DNA of 64,000 bases from Burkholderiales bacterium. GTDB taxonomy: Bacteria > Pseudomonadota > Gammaproteobacteria > Burkholderiales > Burkholderiaceae_A. Made by a program: the position numbers and the translations under genes. Positions 37,764-48,848 of the stretch are shown here, piece after piece; position 1 is the first letter of the stretch; the number at the start of each line of letters is the position of its first letter. Below the pieces are notes generated by a model. The model was given only the letters and a program-made list of their open reading frames with translations, made no database searches and was not told where the DNA came from. The stretch lies in NCBI GenBank assembly GCA_027486725.1, contig JAIXOP010000015.1, positions 279,950-343,949 of the forward strand. Reading direction: 5' to 3'.

Positions 37764-40186
37764 CGCAGCCCGTCGAGCACCCGCCGCCGCGAGAGAATCT
37801 CCGGCAGCAACACGGGCGTCTCTCCTGGTCGATAAATCACATTCAGGGGCACGCCCGGCCGGCCAAAGCCCTCGATCAGGCGTGTGACCTCGGGGTCGGC
37901 CCGGGTCCAATCCGCCCGCACCGCAACCACGTGGGGCTGGGCCAGGGCCTTGCGGACCTCATCGGCCTCGAGCACCGTGAGTTTGTTGGCCTTGCAGACC
38001 ACGCACCAGTCGGCAGTCACATCCAGAAACACCACCTTGCCTTCAGCCAGCTTCTGATCCACGAGGCCGGGCTGCCACGGCAGCCACTGCGGATCGGCGG
38101 CATCGGCCGGTCGCTGGGCCACTTCCGCAACGCGCTGGGCAAAACTGCCAGCCACCACCGCCGCCGCCACGCCGATCAGCAGCACGGTGGCGGCCATGAG
38201 CCGGCGACCGAGGCCCCCCGCCGATCCGGCCGCAGGCCAGAGCCAGACCCCCAGGGCCAGGGCCAGCAGCGCAGCCATCGCCAAGAAGGCCAGGTCGGCA
38301 TTGGCCTGGCGGGAGAGGACCCAGAGCAGCCAGAGAACCGAGGCGAGCATCGGAAAGGCCATGGCGCGCCGCAGGGTCTCCATCCAGGGGCCGGGTCGCG
38401 GAAGCCGTCGGCGCAGGGCCGGGCTCGACATCAGCACCAGGGTGGGCAGAGCAAGCCCCAGCCCCAGGGCAGCAAACACCAGAAGGGTGATCCCCGCAGG
38501 CTGGGTGAGTCCATAACCCAAGGCAGCACCCATGAAGGGGGCGGTGCAGGGGGTGGCGACCACCACGGTCAGCACCCCGGTGCCAAATGCGGAGGCCAAC
38601 GAGGAGGAGCCCCCCAGGCCTTGAGCCCACTGCGCGAGGCGGCCTCCCGACCAGCGGACCTCGACCGCGCCCAGCAGATTGAGGGCGATGAGAAAGAACA
38701 GGGCCGCGAGGCCCACCAGCACGGCAGGATTCTGCAGCTGGAAGCCCCAGCCGACCTCGGAGCCTGCGGCGCGAAGCGCCAGCAGCAGTGCAGCAAGACT
38801 CAGGAGGCTGAGCTGGGTGCCCATGAGAAATGCGAGGCCCCGAGGGCCAAGCTGGGCGGCCGTGGTCGAGGCTGGGTTCTGGCCCACCAACGAGAGGACC
38901 TTGAGGCCCAGGATGGGAAAGACGCAGGGCATGAGGTTGAGCAGCAGCCCGCCGACCAGGGCGAGCGCCATGGCCAGGCCCAGGCCGAGGTCCGCTGCCG
39001 CGAGCGGGGCACCCCCCACGGGATCGCCAGACCGCGAGAGCCCGCGTCCGTCGCCCGAAGGTTGCGCCGCTGAGACCTCCGATGCCCGAGGGCCATCGGT
39101 CTCATTGGCCTGCGAGCCCTGCGACGGCCCCCAGGAGCCACCCCAGGGGCGGGGCAGCGCGGCGGGCGGCAGTGGGGGCGGCGCGGTCTGCGCTGCGGGA
39201 ATCGCGCGCAGTGTCTCGCCCACGGCCGGGGCGGCCTTGCGCAAAGGAAGGGTCCAGGCCTGTGCAGGCCCCTCGGCGGGCACCCAGACCATCGGCCAAT
39301 GGCGTGGCGACTGCGACTCCCACTGCGCCAAGGCCCGGGCACGCATGGCCCCCGAGGCCAGGGGCAGGGCCATGACCCAGCCTCGGCCGTCGGCCCGCAG
39401 CGAGAGGGTCTGGCCCGACGATGGCGAGACGATGCCGCCCGGGATGGGCATGGCCAGGCCTGGCGACCGGCCCTCGGGCGGGAGATCCAGAGTGCCCGGT
39501 GGACCCCAGACCAGCAGCTGACCTGCAGCGGCATCGACCCGAGCGCCCCAGCCCGAGCTGCCGGTGTCGCGGACCACCGGCAGGCTCGAGCGCCAGGGGC
39601 CCATCCAGGTGAGGCCGGCGTTGCCAGCCCGAGCGTGGGCATCGAGCGCGGTTTCGGCCGTGCCCGACCCGGGGATGCAGACCTCCTCGCAGACCAGCCA
39701 ATCGGCCTCCAGAAGGAGTGAGGCACCACGAAGGCCCTCCGGGACCAGGGCCGCGGGCGGCAGACGCAGCGGCTGGGCCAGAAATGCGGTTCCCTCGTAG
39801 CCATAGTTCGCCAGAGGCCCGATGGGGAAGCGCTTGGGGGTGGGCCACTGGATGGGGCCATCGGGCTGGAGCGCAACAGACTGACCATCCGCCAGGCGGA
39901 GTGTCCAGCGAAGCTCGGTGGGCAGCCCGGAATCGCCCGGATTCTGCCAATAGGTATGCCATCCGGCCCGATGCTCCAGCCGCGCAGCGGCGAGCAGGGT
40001 GGACCCCGACGGGGCGGACGACTCTGCCGCCGCACTGCCCGGCAATGGCCCCAGCACCACGCCGAGCTGCACCGGATGGCGCAGCCGATCGAGCTCGGGC
40101 AAGGCGTGGGCCGACGATGCGCCGACCATCAGGGCAAGGGTCAGTGCCAACAAGGCAGACAGGGGGGCGGAGGGGTTGGGACGCAT
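37760..40186 (-). CDS. DsbD-like protein-disulfide reductase (ScsB type)
   Basis: Moves reducing power from cytoplasmic thioredoxin to the periplasm. The 808-residue protein has a signal peptide (about residues 1-28), an N-terminal periplasmic domain with [14 protein letters not shown], an eight-helix CcdA/DsbD membrane domain with [16 protein letters not shown] and [16 protein letters not shown], and a C-terminal thioredoxin domain with [13 protein letters not shown]. The long N-terminal domain points to ScsB-like rather than classical DsbD proteins. The 187 bases between this gene and the next show no clear element. Confidence 0.9.
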   Translation of the reverse strand: MRPNPSAPLSALLALTLALMVGASSAHALPELDRLRHPVQLGVVLGPLPGSAAAESSAPSGSTLLAAARLEHRAGWHTYWQNPGDSGLPTELRWTLRLADGQSVALQPDGPIQWPTPKRFPIGPLANYGYEGTAFLAQPLRLPPAALVPEGLRGASLLLEADWLVCEEVCIPGSGTAETALDAHARAGNAGLTWMGPWRSSLPVVRDTGSSGWGARVDAAAGQLLVWGPPGTLDLPPEGRSPGLAMPIPGGIVSPSSGQTLSLRADGRGWVMALPLASGAMRARALAQWESQSPRHWPMVWVPAEGPAQAWTLPLRKAAPAVGETLRAIPAAQTAPPPLPPAALPRPWGGSWGPSQGSQANETDGPRASEVSAAQPSGDGRGLSRSGDPVGGAPLAAADLGLGLAMALALVGGLLLNLMPCVFPILGLKVLSLVGQNPASTTAAQLGPRGLAFLMGTQLSLLSLAALLLALRAAGSEVGWGFQLQNPAVLVGLAALFFLIALNLLGAVEVRWSGGRLAQWAQGLGGSSSLASAFGTGVLTVVVATPCTAPFMGAALGYGLTQPAGITLLVFAALGLGLALPTLVLMSSPALRRRLPRPGPWMETLRRAMAFPMLASVLWLLWVLSRQANADLAFLAMAALLALALGVWLWPAAGSAGGLGRRLMAATVLLIGVAAAVVAGSFAQRVAEVAQRPADAADPQWLPWQPGLVDQKLAEGKVVFLDVTADWCVVCKANKLTVLEADEVRKALAQPHVVAVRADWTRADPEVTRLIEGFGRPGVPLNVIYRPGETPVLLPEILSRRRVLDGLR

Positions 40187-40373
40187 GGTGTGTGGAGGAA
40201 CTTGTCAGCAAGACCGAGGTGTCGCGCCGATGAGGGCTAGACTGCGGCACCGGGCTTAGGTTCAACCGGAGCCGCCACAAACTTGTCATGATTGTTGTCT
40301 GCTCGACCCCATTTCCCCATTTCTCCATCGCCCGCCGCCTCCGACCATCTTTGACTGACCTGGGCCCATCCCC

Positions 40374-41222
40374 ATGGAAACCTTCCTCTCCGACCTGGGC
40401 AGCAGCACCGGCCTAACAATTCCCGTGGTCCTGGCCCTCGTGGCCATGGGCGCCTGCAGCGGCTTTTTGGCGGGACTTCTCGGCATCGGTGGCGGCATGG
40501 TGATGGTCCCCGTCATGACCCTGCTCTTTGCCTCTCAGGGCTTCCCCATTGGGGATGTGGTGAAGATGGCCGTGGCCACATCGCTCTCGACCATCCTCTT
40601 TACCTCGGTGAGCAGCGTTCGGGCGCACTGGAAGCAAGGCGCGGTGAAGATTGCGCTGCTGCGCTGGCTGGGCCCTGGGGCCATGCTGGGCACCTTTGCC
40701 GGAGCCCAGTTTGCCGGAGCCTTGCCGGGCCAGGTGCTGGCCCTGGTGTTTGCCGGCATCGTGGGCTGGGTCTCGCTGCAGATGCTGCGCAACGCCAAGC
40801 GCCCCCCAGGCAATGCACCCATGCCGGGACGGCTGGGGCTCTTCACGGTGGGCCTGGGCATTGGCGGAGTCTCCAGCCTCGTGGGCGCGGGGGGTGGCTT
40901 TCTGACCGTGCCCTTCCTGTCGCGCTCGGGCGTGGCCATCCGCGAGGCCGTGGCCACCTCGGCTGGCATGGGATTCCCCATCGCTGCGGGCGGGCTGGTG
41001 GGCTATGTGCTGGCAGGACTCCATGCCCCCGGGCTCCCTCCCCACACCCTGGGCTATGTCTATCTGCCCGCGCTCGGGGTGCTGGTGATGTGCTCAGTCA
41101 CCACCGCCCCCTGGGGGGCACGCCTGGCCCACAGCATGCCCACCGTGCGGCTCAAGCAGGTCTTTGCCCTGGTGCTGCTGGCCCTGGCCGCCGCGATGCT
41201 GCACCGGGCGCTTCAGGGCTAG
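40374..41222 (+). CDS. sulfite exporter TauE/SafE family membrane protein
   Basis: A 282-residue inner-membrane protein with about seven to eight hydrophobic helices and two repeats of the TauE motif: LAGLLGIGGGMVMVPVM near residue 28 and GVSSLVGAGGGFLTVPFL near residue 165. Members export sulfite, sulfoacetate or other sulfur compounds, but many are uncharacterised. No sulfur-oxidation genes are adjacent. Transcribed away from the DsbD-like gene. Confidence 0.88.
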   Translation: METFLSDLGSSTGLTIPVVLALVAMGACSGFLAGLLGIGGGMVMVPVMTLLFASQGFPIGDVVKMAVATSLSTILFTSVSSVRAHWKQGAVKIALLRWLGPGAMLGTFAGAQFAGALPGQVLALVFAGIVGWVSLQMLRNAKRPPGNAPMPGRLGLFTVGLGIGGVSSLVGAGGGFLTVPFLSRSGVAIREAVATSAGMGFPIAAGGLVGYVLAGLHAPGLPPHTLGYVYLPALGVLVMCSVTTAPWGARLAHSMPTVRLKQVFALVLLALAAAMLHRALQG

Positions 41223-41275
41223 TCTTTGTCCCAGATCCGTCGAGGGTCGAGGGCAAGGCCCCAAGCCCCAGCAGC

Positions 41276-42118
41276 TCAGTTGTTTTGAAATACGGGCCGG
41301 GTCTTGCTCAAAAAGGCATCGATGCCTCGGGCGTAGTCTTGGGTGTCGGCGAAGTCCCAGCAGGCCCCCTCTTGACCGCTGGAGAGTGTGGTCTCTTCGG
41401 CGGGCCGGCAGAGCTCGCGCACCAGGGCCTTGTTCCGTCGCGCCGCGTGCGGACTGCCCGCCGTGATGCGCGAGACCAGCGCCGCGAGTCGCTCGTCGAG
41501 GACATCGTCGGGCACACAGTGGGAGAGCATGCCCTTGGCCAGGGCCTCGTTGGCCCCGAGCAGTCGCCCTTCGAGCAGCAGTTCCATGGTGATGGATTTG
41601 CCCAAGGCCTGCAGCAGCACCGCCATTTCGATGGGCCCCAGGGGCAGCCCGAGCCGGCCCGTGGGCATGCCCAGCTCTGAGCGGGCCGTGGCCATGCGGA
41701 TGTCGGCCGCGCAGGCCAGCTCAAGTCCCGCCCCCACGCAGGGTCCATCGATGGCGGCCACCACCGGCAGCGGGCAATGCATGACCGCCTTGAGGGCACG
41801 GCCGATGACTTGATCGTGGTAGATCTGGGCCGTCTCGCGGCTGCTGCGGTGGGTGGAGAATTCCGAGATGTCGGCGCCCGAGGCAAAGGCCTCGCCCTCG
41901 CCGCGAATCACCACCGCCCGCAGATTGGGGTCAGCACCGAACTTTTGGAAGCATTCGGTGAGGTTGTTCCACATTGCGACGCTGAGGGCATTGCGCTTGC
42001 CGGGGTGCGAGAGCCAGACGGTGGCCACGTTGTTGCGCGGGCCGTTGCGGCTGCACCAAACCCTGCCCGAATTCTCGGGCAAAGCGGATTCCTCGGGGCC
42101 TCGATTGGGTTGCACCAT
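41276..42118 (-). CDS. enoyl-CoA hydratase/isomerase family protein
   Basis: A 280-residue crotonase-fold protein. It has the CoA-binding and oxyanion segments VVIRGEGEAFASGADISEF (about residues 72-90) and GPCVGAGLELACAADIRMAT, and a following RLGLPLGP. The usual catalytic glutamates are not clearly in place (LGLPLGPIEM region), so the reaction may be isomerase or hydrolase type rather than hydratase. ATG 42118 is preferred; a GTG 12 codons earlier is also possible. Confidence 0.85.
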   Translation of the reverse strand: MVQPNRGPEESALPENSGRVWCSRNGPRNNVATVWLSHPGKRNALSVAMWNNLTECFQKFGADPNLRAVVIRGEGEAFASGADISEFSTHRSSRETAQIYHDQVIGRALKAVMHCPLPVVAAIDGPCVGAGLELACAADIRMATARSELGMPTGRLGLPLGPIEMAVLLQALGKSITMELLLEGRLLGANEALAKGMLSHCVPDDVLDERLAALVSRITAGSPHAARRNKALVRELCRPAEETTLSSGQEGACWDFADTQDYARGIDAFLSKTRPVFQNN

Positions 42119-42164
42119 GGGCCGAATGTAGCCGCGGGCATGCCCCACGGCCACCGGGGTTTTT

Positions 42165-42187
42165 CCGGTCGGGTGAACTCCGACCGG
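42165..42187 (-). terminator. hairpin after lgt
   Basis: A perfect 8-bp stem (CCGGTCGG / CCGACCGG) with a 7-base loop lies 5 bases after the lgt stop codon. On the lgt strand it is followed by AAAAACCCC, not a T run, so it is at best a weak or Rho-assisted terminator or an mRNA 3' stabiliser. Confidence 0.4.
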
Positions 42188-42191
42188 GTTT

Positions 42192-43064
42192 CTACGCAGG
42201 CCGCTGCGGGGCGCGCCAGCCCAGGGCCATCAGGCCCAGGCCCACACCGATGAGCGGCAGACTCAGCCACTGGCCCATGGAAAACCCGAGCGACAGCAGG
42301 CCGAGGAATGCATCGGGCTCGCGGAAATACTCCACCACAAAGCGGGCCAGGCCATAGCCAGCCAGGAAGACGCCGGCGATGAAGCCTCGGCCCCGGGGCT
42401 TGGACGCGGCCCAGGCCGTGGCCGCAAACAACAGCAGGCCCTCACCGAGCACCTGATAGAGCTGCGAGGGATGCCGGGCGATGCCGTCGGCGGCCTGGGG
42501 GAAGATCATGGCCCAAGGAACCACCGCGGGGTCTGCCGCCCGGCCCCAGAGCTCGCCGTTGATGAAGTTGCCCAGGCGGCCTGCCGCCAAACCCAGGGGA
42601 ACGAGCGGGGCAACGAAATCGCCCAGCGCCAAGATGCGCTGCCCCAGCGGCACCGGAGCGGGCTGGGCGGTCGAGCCCAGGGCACCGATGTAGGCCTTGC
42701 GCCAGGCAAAAAACACCACCGCCACCACCACGCCCAGCAGGCCCCCATGAAAGGCCATGCCCCCCTGCCAGACCGCCAGGATCTCCGACGGGTTCGCGAG
42801 GTAGTAGCCGGGCTTGTAAAACAACACATAGCCCAGGCGTCCGCCCAGCACGACCCCCAGGGCGCCGAGCATGAGAAAGTCGTCGACGTCGGTGGTGGTG
42901 AGGCGGCTGCCCTGAATGTCTTTCTTGAGGCTGAGCCGCGCGCCCACCAGAAACAAAACAAAGGCCACGAGGTACATCAGGCCATACCAGCGAATGGCCA
43001 CGGGCCCCAGCGACAGGGCGATGGGATCGAAGGCGGGGTGGACCCAGACAGAGGACATGTTCAT
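42192..43064 (-). CDS. lgt: prolipoprotein diacylglyceryl transferase
   Basis: Adds diacylglycerol to the lipobox cysteine of prelipoproteins in the inner membrane. The 290-residue protein has seven or so membrane helices, the [11 protein letters not shown] segment, and the Lgt signature [16 protein letters not shown]. Start at ATG 43064 ([14 protein letters not shown]) with ATG 43058 two codons later as the alternative; earlier codons are not family-like. Divergent from ilvD. Confidence 0.96.
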   Translation of the reverse strand: MNMSSVWVHPAFDPIALSLGPVAIRWYGLMYLVAFVLFLVGARLSLKKDIQGSRLTTTDVDDFLMLGALGVVLGGRLGYVLFYKPGYYLANPSEILAVWQGGMAFHGGLLGVVVAVVFFAWRKAYIGALGSTAQPAPVPLGQRILALGDFVAPLVPLGLAAGRLGNFINGELWGRAADPAVVPWAMIFPQAADGIARHPSQLYQVLGEGLLLFAATAWAASKPRGRGFIAGVFLAGYGLARFVVEYFREPDAFLGLLSLGFSMGQWLSLPLIGVGLGLMALGWRAPQRPA

Positions 43065-43144
43065 GGGCCTAGTGTGCCACCGCTGCGTCTTGCTGCTCCG
43101 ATGGGTCAAAATGCGGTTTTCTTTTGACGCAGACGCTCACCACC

Positions 43145-44827
43145 ATGGCCCTCAACGACCGCTCGAAAAACATCACCCAGGGCATCGCCCGCGCGCCCAA
43201 CCGCTCCATGTACTACGCCATGGGCTACACCGAGGCCGACTTCGACAAGCCCATGGTCGGTGTTGCCAATGGCCACTCCACGATCACGCCATGCAACAGC
43301 GGCCTGCAGCCTCTGGCGGATGCGGCTATCGCTGCCCTGGAGGCCCACGGCGCCAACGCCCAGGTCTTCGGCACCCCGACCATCTCCGATGGTATTGGCA
43401 TGGGCACCGAGGGCATGAAGTATTCGCTGGTCTCGCGCGAGGTCATCGCCGACAGCATCGAGACCTGCGTGATGGGCCAGTGGATGGACGGCGTGGTGGT
43501 GATCGGCGGCTGCGACAAAAACATGCCCGGCGGCATGATGGCCATCGCGCGCACCAATGTGCCGGCCATCTATGTCTACGGCGGCACCATCAAGCCCGGC
43601 CACCACAAAGGCAAGGACCTCACCATCGTCTCGGCCTTCGAGGCCGTGGGCGAGTACACCGCTGGCCGCATCGACATCGCCGAACTCAAGGCCGTGGAGC
43701 AGAAGTCCTGCCCAGGGTCGGGCTCCTGCGGTGGCATGTACACCGCCAACACCATGAGCTCGGCCTTCGAGGCCATGGGCATGAGCCTGCCCTACAGCAG
43801 CACCATGGCCAATGAAGATGCCGAGAAGATCGACAGCGCGGCCGAGAGCGCCCGGGTGCTCGTGGAGTCCATCCGCAAGGGCATCAAGCCGCGCGACATC
43901 ATCACGCGCAAGAGCATCGAGAACGCGGTGAGCGTGATCATGGCCACCGGCGGCTCCACCAATGCCGTGCTGCACTTCCTTGCCATCGCGCACGCGGCCG
44001 AGGTCGAGTGGACCATCGACGACTTTGAGCGCATCCGTCGCCGGGTGCCGGTCTTCTGCGACCTCAAGCCCAGCGGTCGGTATGTGATCACCGAACTGCA
44101 CAAGGCTGGCGGTGTGCCGCAGGTCATGAAAATGCTGCTGAAGGCCGGACTGCTGCATGGCGACTGCCTGACCATCACGGGCAAGACCATCGCCGAGACC
44201 CTGGCCGACATTCCCGATGTGCCCGCCGCTGCCCAGGATGTGATTCGCCCCATCGACCAGCCCATCTACACCGAAGGCCACCTGGCCATCCTCAAAGGCA
44301 ACCTATCGCCCGAGGGCTGCGTGGCAAAGATCTCGGGCCTGAAGAACCCCGTGATCACCGGGCCAGCGCGGGTCTTCGACAGCGAGGACGACGCCATGGC
44401 CGCCATCCTCGAGCGCCGGATCGTGGCGGGCGATGTGGTCGTGATTCGCTACGAGGGCCCCAAGGGCGGGCCCGGCATGCGCGAGATGCTCTCACCCACC
44501 TCGGCCCTCATCGGCCAAGGCCTGGGTGAATCCGTGGGCCTCATCACCGACGGCCGTTTCTCCGGGGGCACCTGGGGCATGGTGGTCGGCCATGTCTCTC
44601 CTGAGGCCTATGTGGGGGGTCCGATTGCCCTCATCCAAGAGGGCGATTCGGTGACCATCGACGCCCACCGGCTGCTCATCCAGCTGAATGTGGACGAGGC
44701 CGACATCGCCCGCCGCAAGGCGGCCTGGAAACAGCCCGCACCGCGATACACGCGCGGCGTTCTGGCCAAGTTTGCAGCCCTGGCGGGCCCCGCCAGCCGC
44801 GGTGCGGTCACCGACCCGCTGGCCTAG
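43145..44827 (+). CDS. ilvD: dihydroxy-acid dehydratase
   Basis: Iron-sulfur dehydratase of isoleucine/valine biosynthesis. The 560-residue protein starts [24 protein letters not shown] and has the cysteine motifs [25 protein letters not shown] and [24 protein letters not shown] seven codons earlier is in frame but ATG 43145 is the family start. Together with livHMGF downstream this puts branched-chain amino-acid synthesis and uptake near each other. Confidence 0.96.
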   Translation: MALNDRSKNITQGIARAPNRSMYYAMGYTEADFDKPMVGVANGHSTITPCNSGLQPLADAAIAALEAHGANAQVFGTPTISDGIGMGTEGMKYSLVSREVIADSIETCVMGQWMDGVVVIGGCDKNMPGGMMAIARTNVPAIYVYGGTIKPGHHKGKDLTIVSAFEAVGEYTAGRIDIAELKAVEQKSCPGSGSCGGMYTANTMSSAFEAMGMSLPYSSTMANEDAEKIDSAAESARVLVESIRKGIKPRDIITRKSIENAVSVIMATGGSTNAVLHFLAIAHAAEVEWTIDDFERIRRRVPVFCDLKPSGRYVITELHKAGGVPQVMKMLLKAGLLHGDCLTITGKTIAETLADIPDVPAAAQDVIRPIDQPIYTEGHLAILKGNLSPEGCVAKISGLKNPVITGPARVFDSEDDAMAAILERRIVAGDVVVIRYEGPKGGPGMREMLSPTSALIGQGLGESVGLITDGRFSGGTWGMVVGHVSPEAYVGGPIALIQEGDSVTIDAHRLLIQLNVDEADIARRKAAWKQPAPRYTRGVLAKFAALAGPASRGAVTDPLA

Positions 44828-44891
44828 GTTTTGCAGTATCGTTGGCACGTACCCAACATCGACTACCCATCCACACCTCGGAGATCGTCAA

Positions 44892-45212
44892 ATGCAGAAA
44901 ACCCTTCGGACCGCAGCCCTGGGCCTGACCTCGCTCCTCGCCCTGGCCGCGATGCCCGCCCAGGCCAATGAAGACATGCTGAAGAAATACGCCTGCGTGG
45001 CCTGCCACGCCGTGGATGCCAAGAAGGTGGGTCCCGCTTACAAAGCCGTGGCTCAAAAGTACGCGGGCCAGGCCGACGCCGTCGCCTACCTCGCCGGCAA
45101 GATCCAGAAGGGCGGCAAGGGCGTCTGGGGCCCCATCATGATGCCCGCGCAGTCGCGCGTGACCGACGCCGACGCCCAGGTGCTGGCCAAGTACATCCTC
45201 ACCCTGAAGTAA
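44892..45212 (+). CDS. class I cytochrome c (c551/c552 type)
   Basis: A 106-residue exported haem protein. A signal peptide (residues 1-22, ending MPAQA-NED) precedes a mature domain with the haem-binding CVACH at about residues 31-35 and the axial methionine probably in IMMPAQSRVTD. The length and VGPAYKAVAQKYAG match c551/c552 electron carriers of betaproteobacteria. It likely passes electrons to a terminal oxidase or peroxidase in the periplasm. A strong hairpin with a T run ends the region downstream. Confidence 0.93.
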   Translation: MQKTLRTAALGLTSLLALAAMPAQANEDMLKKYACVACHAVDAKKVGPAYKAVAQKYAGQADAVAYLAGKIQKGGKGVWGPIMMPAQSRVTDADAQVLAKYILTLK

Positions 45213-45300
45213 ATCGCGCGCGGGCAGCCCCAGCCCACCGCATTGCCGCAGCTCCATGACGGCAGTGCCTTGGTCGGGGGGCTGCTGGCCGCTGTGCTAC

Positions 45301-45331
45301 AAAGGCCCTAGAGCGATCGAGGGCCTTTTTT
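45301..45331 (+). terminator. intrinsic terminator directly before livH
   Basis: AAAGGCCCT (45301-45309) pairs with AGGGCCTTT (45320-45328) around a 10-base loop, and the T run extends to 45331. It is a textbook Rho-independent terminator for the cytochrome gene, but it ends one base before the livH ATG and displaces any ribosome site, so it may also act as an attenuator or start-site structure for livH. Confidence 0.85.
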
Positions 45332-45332
45332 C

Positions 45333-46262
45333 ATGGACATTTTTCTGCAGCAGATCTTCAACGGCCTGGTTCTCGGCAGCGTTTATGCGCTGCTGGCGCT
45401 GGGCTACACCATGGTCTATGGAATCCTGCAGCTCATCAACTTTGCCCACGGCGAAGTCCTGATGGTCGGAGCCATGGTGGCGCTGACCACCGCCGAACTG
45501 ATCTTCCAAATTCATCCGTCGGCCCCGGGGGCCTGGGTGCTGATGGCCTGCGTGCTCTGCGCAGTGCCCGCCTGCATGGCGCTCTCTCTGGCGGTGGAGC
45601 GGCTGGCCTACCGTCCATTGCGGCAGGCCCCCCGTCTGGCGCCGCTCATCACCGCCATCGGCGTCTCGATCGTGCTGCAGACCCTGGCCATGATGATCTG
45701 GGGGACCAATCCCCATGTGTTCCCCGATCTCCTGCCCACCGAGCCCATCGTGATCGCTGGCGCCTATTTGGCGCCCAAGCAGCTGCTCATCCTCGCAGCA
45801 TCGGCGGGCCTGCTCACCGCGCTCTTGCTGCTGGTGCATCGCACCGCGCTCGGCCGACAAATGCGGGCGGTGGCCGAGAGTCCCAGCCTGGCCGGGCTGA
45901 TGGGCATTTCCGCCAACGCCACCATCCAGCTCGCCTTCATGTTGGGCGCCGCGCTGGCGGCCGTGGGCGGCGTGCTCATGGCCCTGAACTACAACATCGT
46001 GCACTTCACCATGGGCTTTCTCCCCGGGCTCAAGGCCTTCACCGCCGCCGTGCTGGGCGGCATTGGCAATCTCGGGGGCGCGGTGCTGGGTGGCCTCGTG
46101 CTGGGCCTGGTCGAGAGCCTCGCGGCCGGCTACCTGGGTGACCTGACCGGCGGCTTCCTCGGCAGCCACTACCAAGACATCGTGGCCTTTGGCCTGCTCA
46201 TTCTCTTTCTGCTGTTCCGTCCTCAGGGCATTCTGGGCGAGCGGCTGGCAGATCGGCCATGA
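45333..46262 (+). CDS. livH: branched-chain amino acid ABC transporter permease LivH
   Basis: Inner-membrane permease of 309 residues with about eight helices. The start MDIFLQQIFNGLVLGSVYALLALGYTMVYGILQLINFAHG (first 40 residues) is the LivH hallmark, and the EAA-type loop is GRQMRAVAESPSLAGLMGI. First gene of livHMGF; no periplasmic binding protein (LivK) gene is adjacent, so it is supplied from elsewhere. The unusual point is the terminator hairpin touching its start codon and the lack of a ribosome site. Confidence 0.95.
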   Translation: MDIFLQQIFNGLVLGSVYALLALGYTMVYGILQLINFAHGEVLMVGAMVALTTAELIFQIHPSAPGAWVLMACVLCAVPACMALSLAVERLAYRPLRQAPRLAPLITAIGVSIVLQTLAMMIWGTNPHVFPDLLPTEPIVIAGAYLAPKQLLILAASAGLLTALLLLVHRTALGRQMRAVAESPSLAGLMGISANATIQLAFMLGAALAAVGGVLMALNYNIVHFTMGFLPGLKAFTAAVLGGIGNLGGAVLGGLVLGLVESLAAGYLGDLTGGFLGSHYQDIVAFGLLILFLLFRPQGILGERLADRP

Positions 46263-47314
46263 CCCGACGCGGACTGCTCCTGCTCGCCGTGGCGCTGCTG
46301 GCCGCGCCCTGGGTGGCCAGCCTTGGGGGCGACGGCTGGGTGCGCATCCTGGTCGTTGCCCTGCTCTATGTGCTCCTGGCCCTGGGCCTGAACATCGTGG
46401 TGGGATATGCGGGCCTGCTCGACCTGGGCTATGTGGCCTTCTACGCGGTGGGTGCATATCTCTATGCATTGCTCGCCTCTCCGCATCTGGCCGAGGTTTT
46501 TGGCTGGGCTGGACCCCCAGTGGCCGTCGATGGGCTGGCCACCGTGATTGGCCTCCTGGTGCTGTGCGGTCTGGTCGCGGGCGTGGCTGGTGTGCTCTTG
46601 GGGCTGCCCGTGCTGGGGCTGCGCGGCGACTACCTCGCCATCGTCACGCTGGGCTTTGGCGAAATCATTCGGGTCTTTCTCAACAACCTCAACACCCCCG
46701 TCAACATCACCAACGGCCCGCAGGGCATCACCGCCATCCCGCCCCTGCAGCTCTTTGGCCATCGGCTCGACGAGGCGCTCTGGATTGGTGGGCTGGAGAT
46801 CTCACCCCTGATCCTGATGCATGGGGTTTTGTCGGTGGTGGCCCTGCTGATCGTGGGGGCCTGCATGCGCCTGGAGCGCAGCCCCCTGGGCCTGGCCTGG
46901 CGGGCTCTGCGCGAAGATGAACTCGCCGCCTCATCTCTGGGCATTCCTTTAAAGACCGTCAAACTCAAAGCCTTCGCGATTGGGGCCAGTTTTGGCGGCG
47001 TCTCCGGAATGCTCTTCGCGAGCATCCAGGGATTCGTCTCGCCCGAGAGTTTTGTCTTGATGGAGAGTGTGGTGATCGTGGCCATGGTGGTGCTCGGGGG
47101 CATGGGCAGCATCTCTGGGGTGATCCTTGGAGCACTGCTGCTCTATGCCCTGCCGGAGGTCCTGCGCTACGCCGCACGGCCACTGCAAGAGGCCATCTTG
47201 GGTGCCGAGCTGGTGCCCGCCGAGGCACTGCGGATGCTGCTCTTTGGCCTCGCACTCACGATCATGATGCGCTGGCGCCCATTTGGCCTGCTGCCGGCCC
47301 GGAGGCCATCGTGA
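46259..47314 (+). CDS. livM: branched-chain amino acid ABC transporter permease LivM
   Basis: A 351-residue permease, second membrane subunit. It contains YVLLALGLNIVVGYAGLLDLGYVAFYAVGAY (about residues 36-66) and a permease loop LRGDYLAIVTLGFGEIIRV, typical of LivM. Overlaps livH by 4 bases and livG by 4 bases (ATGA/GTGA type), indicating coupled translation. Confidence 0.95.
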   Translation: MTRRGLLLLAVALLAAPWVASLGGDGWVRILVVALLYVLLALGLNIVVGYAGLLDLGYVAFYAVGAYLYALLASPHLAEVFGWAGPPVAVDGLATVIGLLVLCGLVAGVAGVLLGLPVLGLRGDYLAIVTLGFGEIIRVFLNNLNTPVNITNGPQGITAIPPLQLFGHRLDEALWIGGLEISPLILMHGVLSVVALLIVGACMRLERSPLGLAWRALREDELAASSLGIPLKTVKLKAFAIGASFGGVSGMLFASIQGFVSPESFVLMESVVIVAMVVLGGMGSISGVILGALLLYALPEVLRYAARPLQEAILGAELVPAEALRMLLFGLALTIMMRWRPFGLLPARRPS

Positions 47315-48119
47315 GCCATTGTCCCCATGCCCTTGAGGTGCGCGGCGCATCCAAGTCGTTTGGTGGCGTGCAGGCGGTCTGCAATGCCGACCTCATCGTG
47401 CGCGACCGGTCCATCCACGGACTGATTGGCCCAAATGGTGCGGGCAAGACCAGCCTGTTCAACCTCATCACTGGCCTCATTCCCGCCGATGCCGGCGAGT
47501 TTCGCCTCGGGGGAGAGGCCTACCAGCCCACCGACCTCATCAACGTCACGCGGCTGGGCATCGCGCGGACCTTTCAGAACATCCGCCTCTTTCCCCAGCT
47601 CACGGTGCTCGAGAACGTGCTGGTGGGGAGGCTCTGCCACCAGTCGCCCTGGCACTCCGGACTCCTTGGCGCGCTCTGGTCGGGCGCTGCGTATCGCCGC
47701 GCACAAGAGATGCACGAGCAACGCGCGGAGTCGCTCCTGCAGCAGGTGGGTCTGGCCGATCAGGCGGACCAATGCGCTGGCACCTTGTCGTACGGGGCCC
47801 AACGCCGACTGGAGATTGCGCGCGCACTCGCCACCGAGCCCCGGCTGCTTGCCTTGGACGAGCCCGCCGCGGGCATGAACCCCGTGGAGAAGTCGGCGTT
47901 GACCCAATTGATTCGCGCGGTGGCCACCGCGCCCCAAGGGCCCAGCGTCCTCATCATCGAGCACGATGTCGGCATGGTCATGTCCCTCTGCGATCGCATC
48001 ACTGTGCTTCATCAGGGTGCGGTCTTGGCGGAGGGCACACCGGCCGACATCCAAGCCAGCGGTGCCGTTCGCGAGGCCTATCTGGGCAGCACCGAGGCAC
48101 CCAGCGCCGGAGCAGCCCG

Positions 48120-48123
<4 letters not shown>
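47311..48123 (+). CDS. livG: branched-chain amino acid ABC transporter ATP-binding protein LivG
   Basis: A 270-residue ATPase with Walker A GPNGAGKTSL, the LivG-specific GIARTFQNIRLF, ABC signature LSYGAQRRLEIARAL and Walker B LLALDEPAAGMNP. The start codon is GTG, overlapping livM. Partner of LivF. Confidence 0.96.
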
Positions 48124-48844
<721 letters not shown>

Positions 48845-48848
<4 letters not shown>

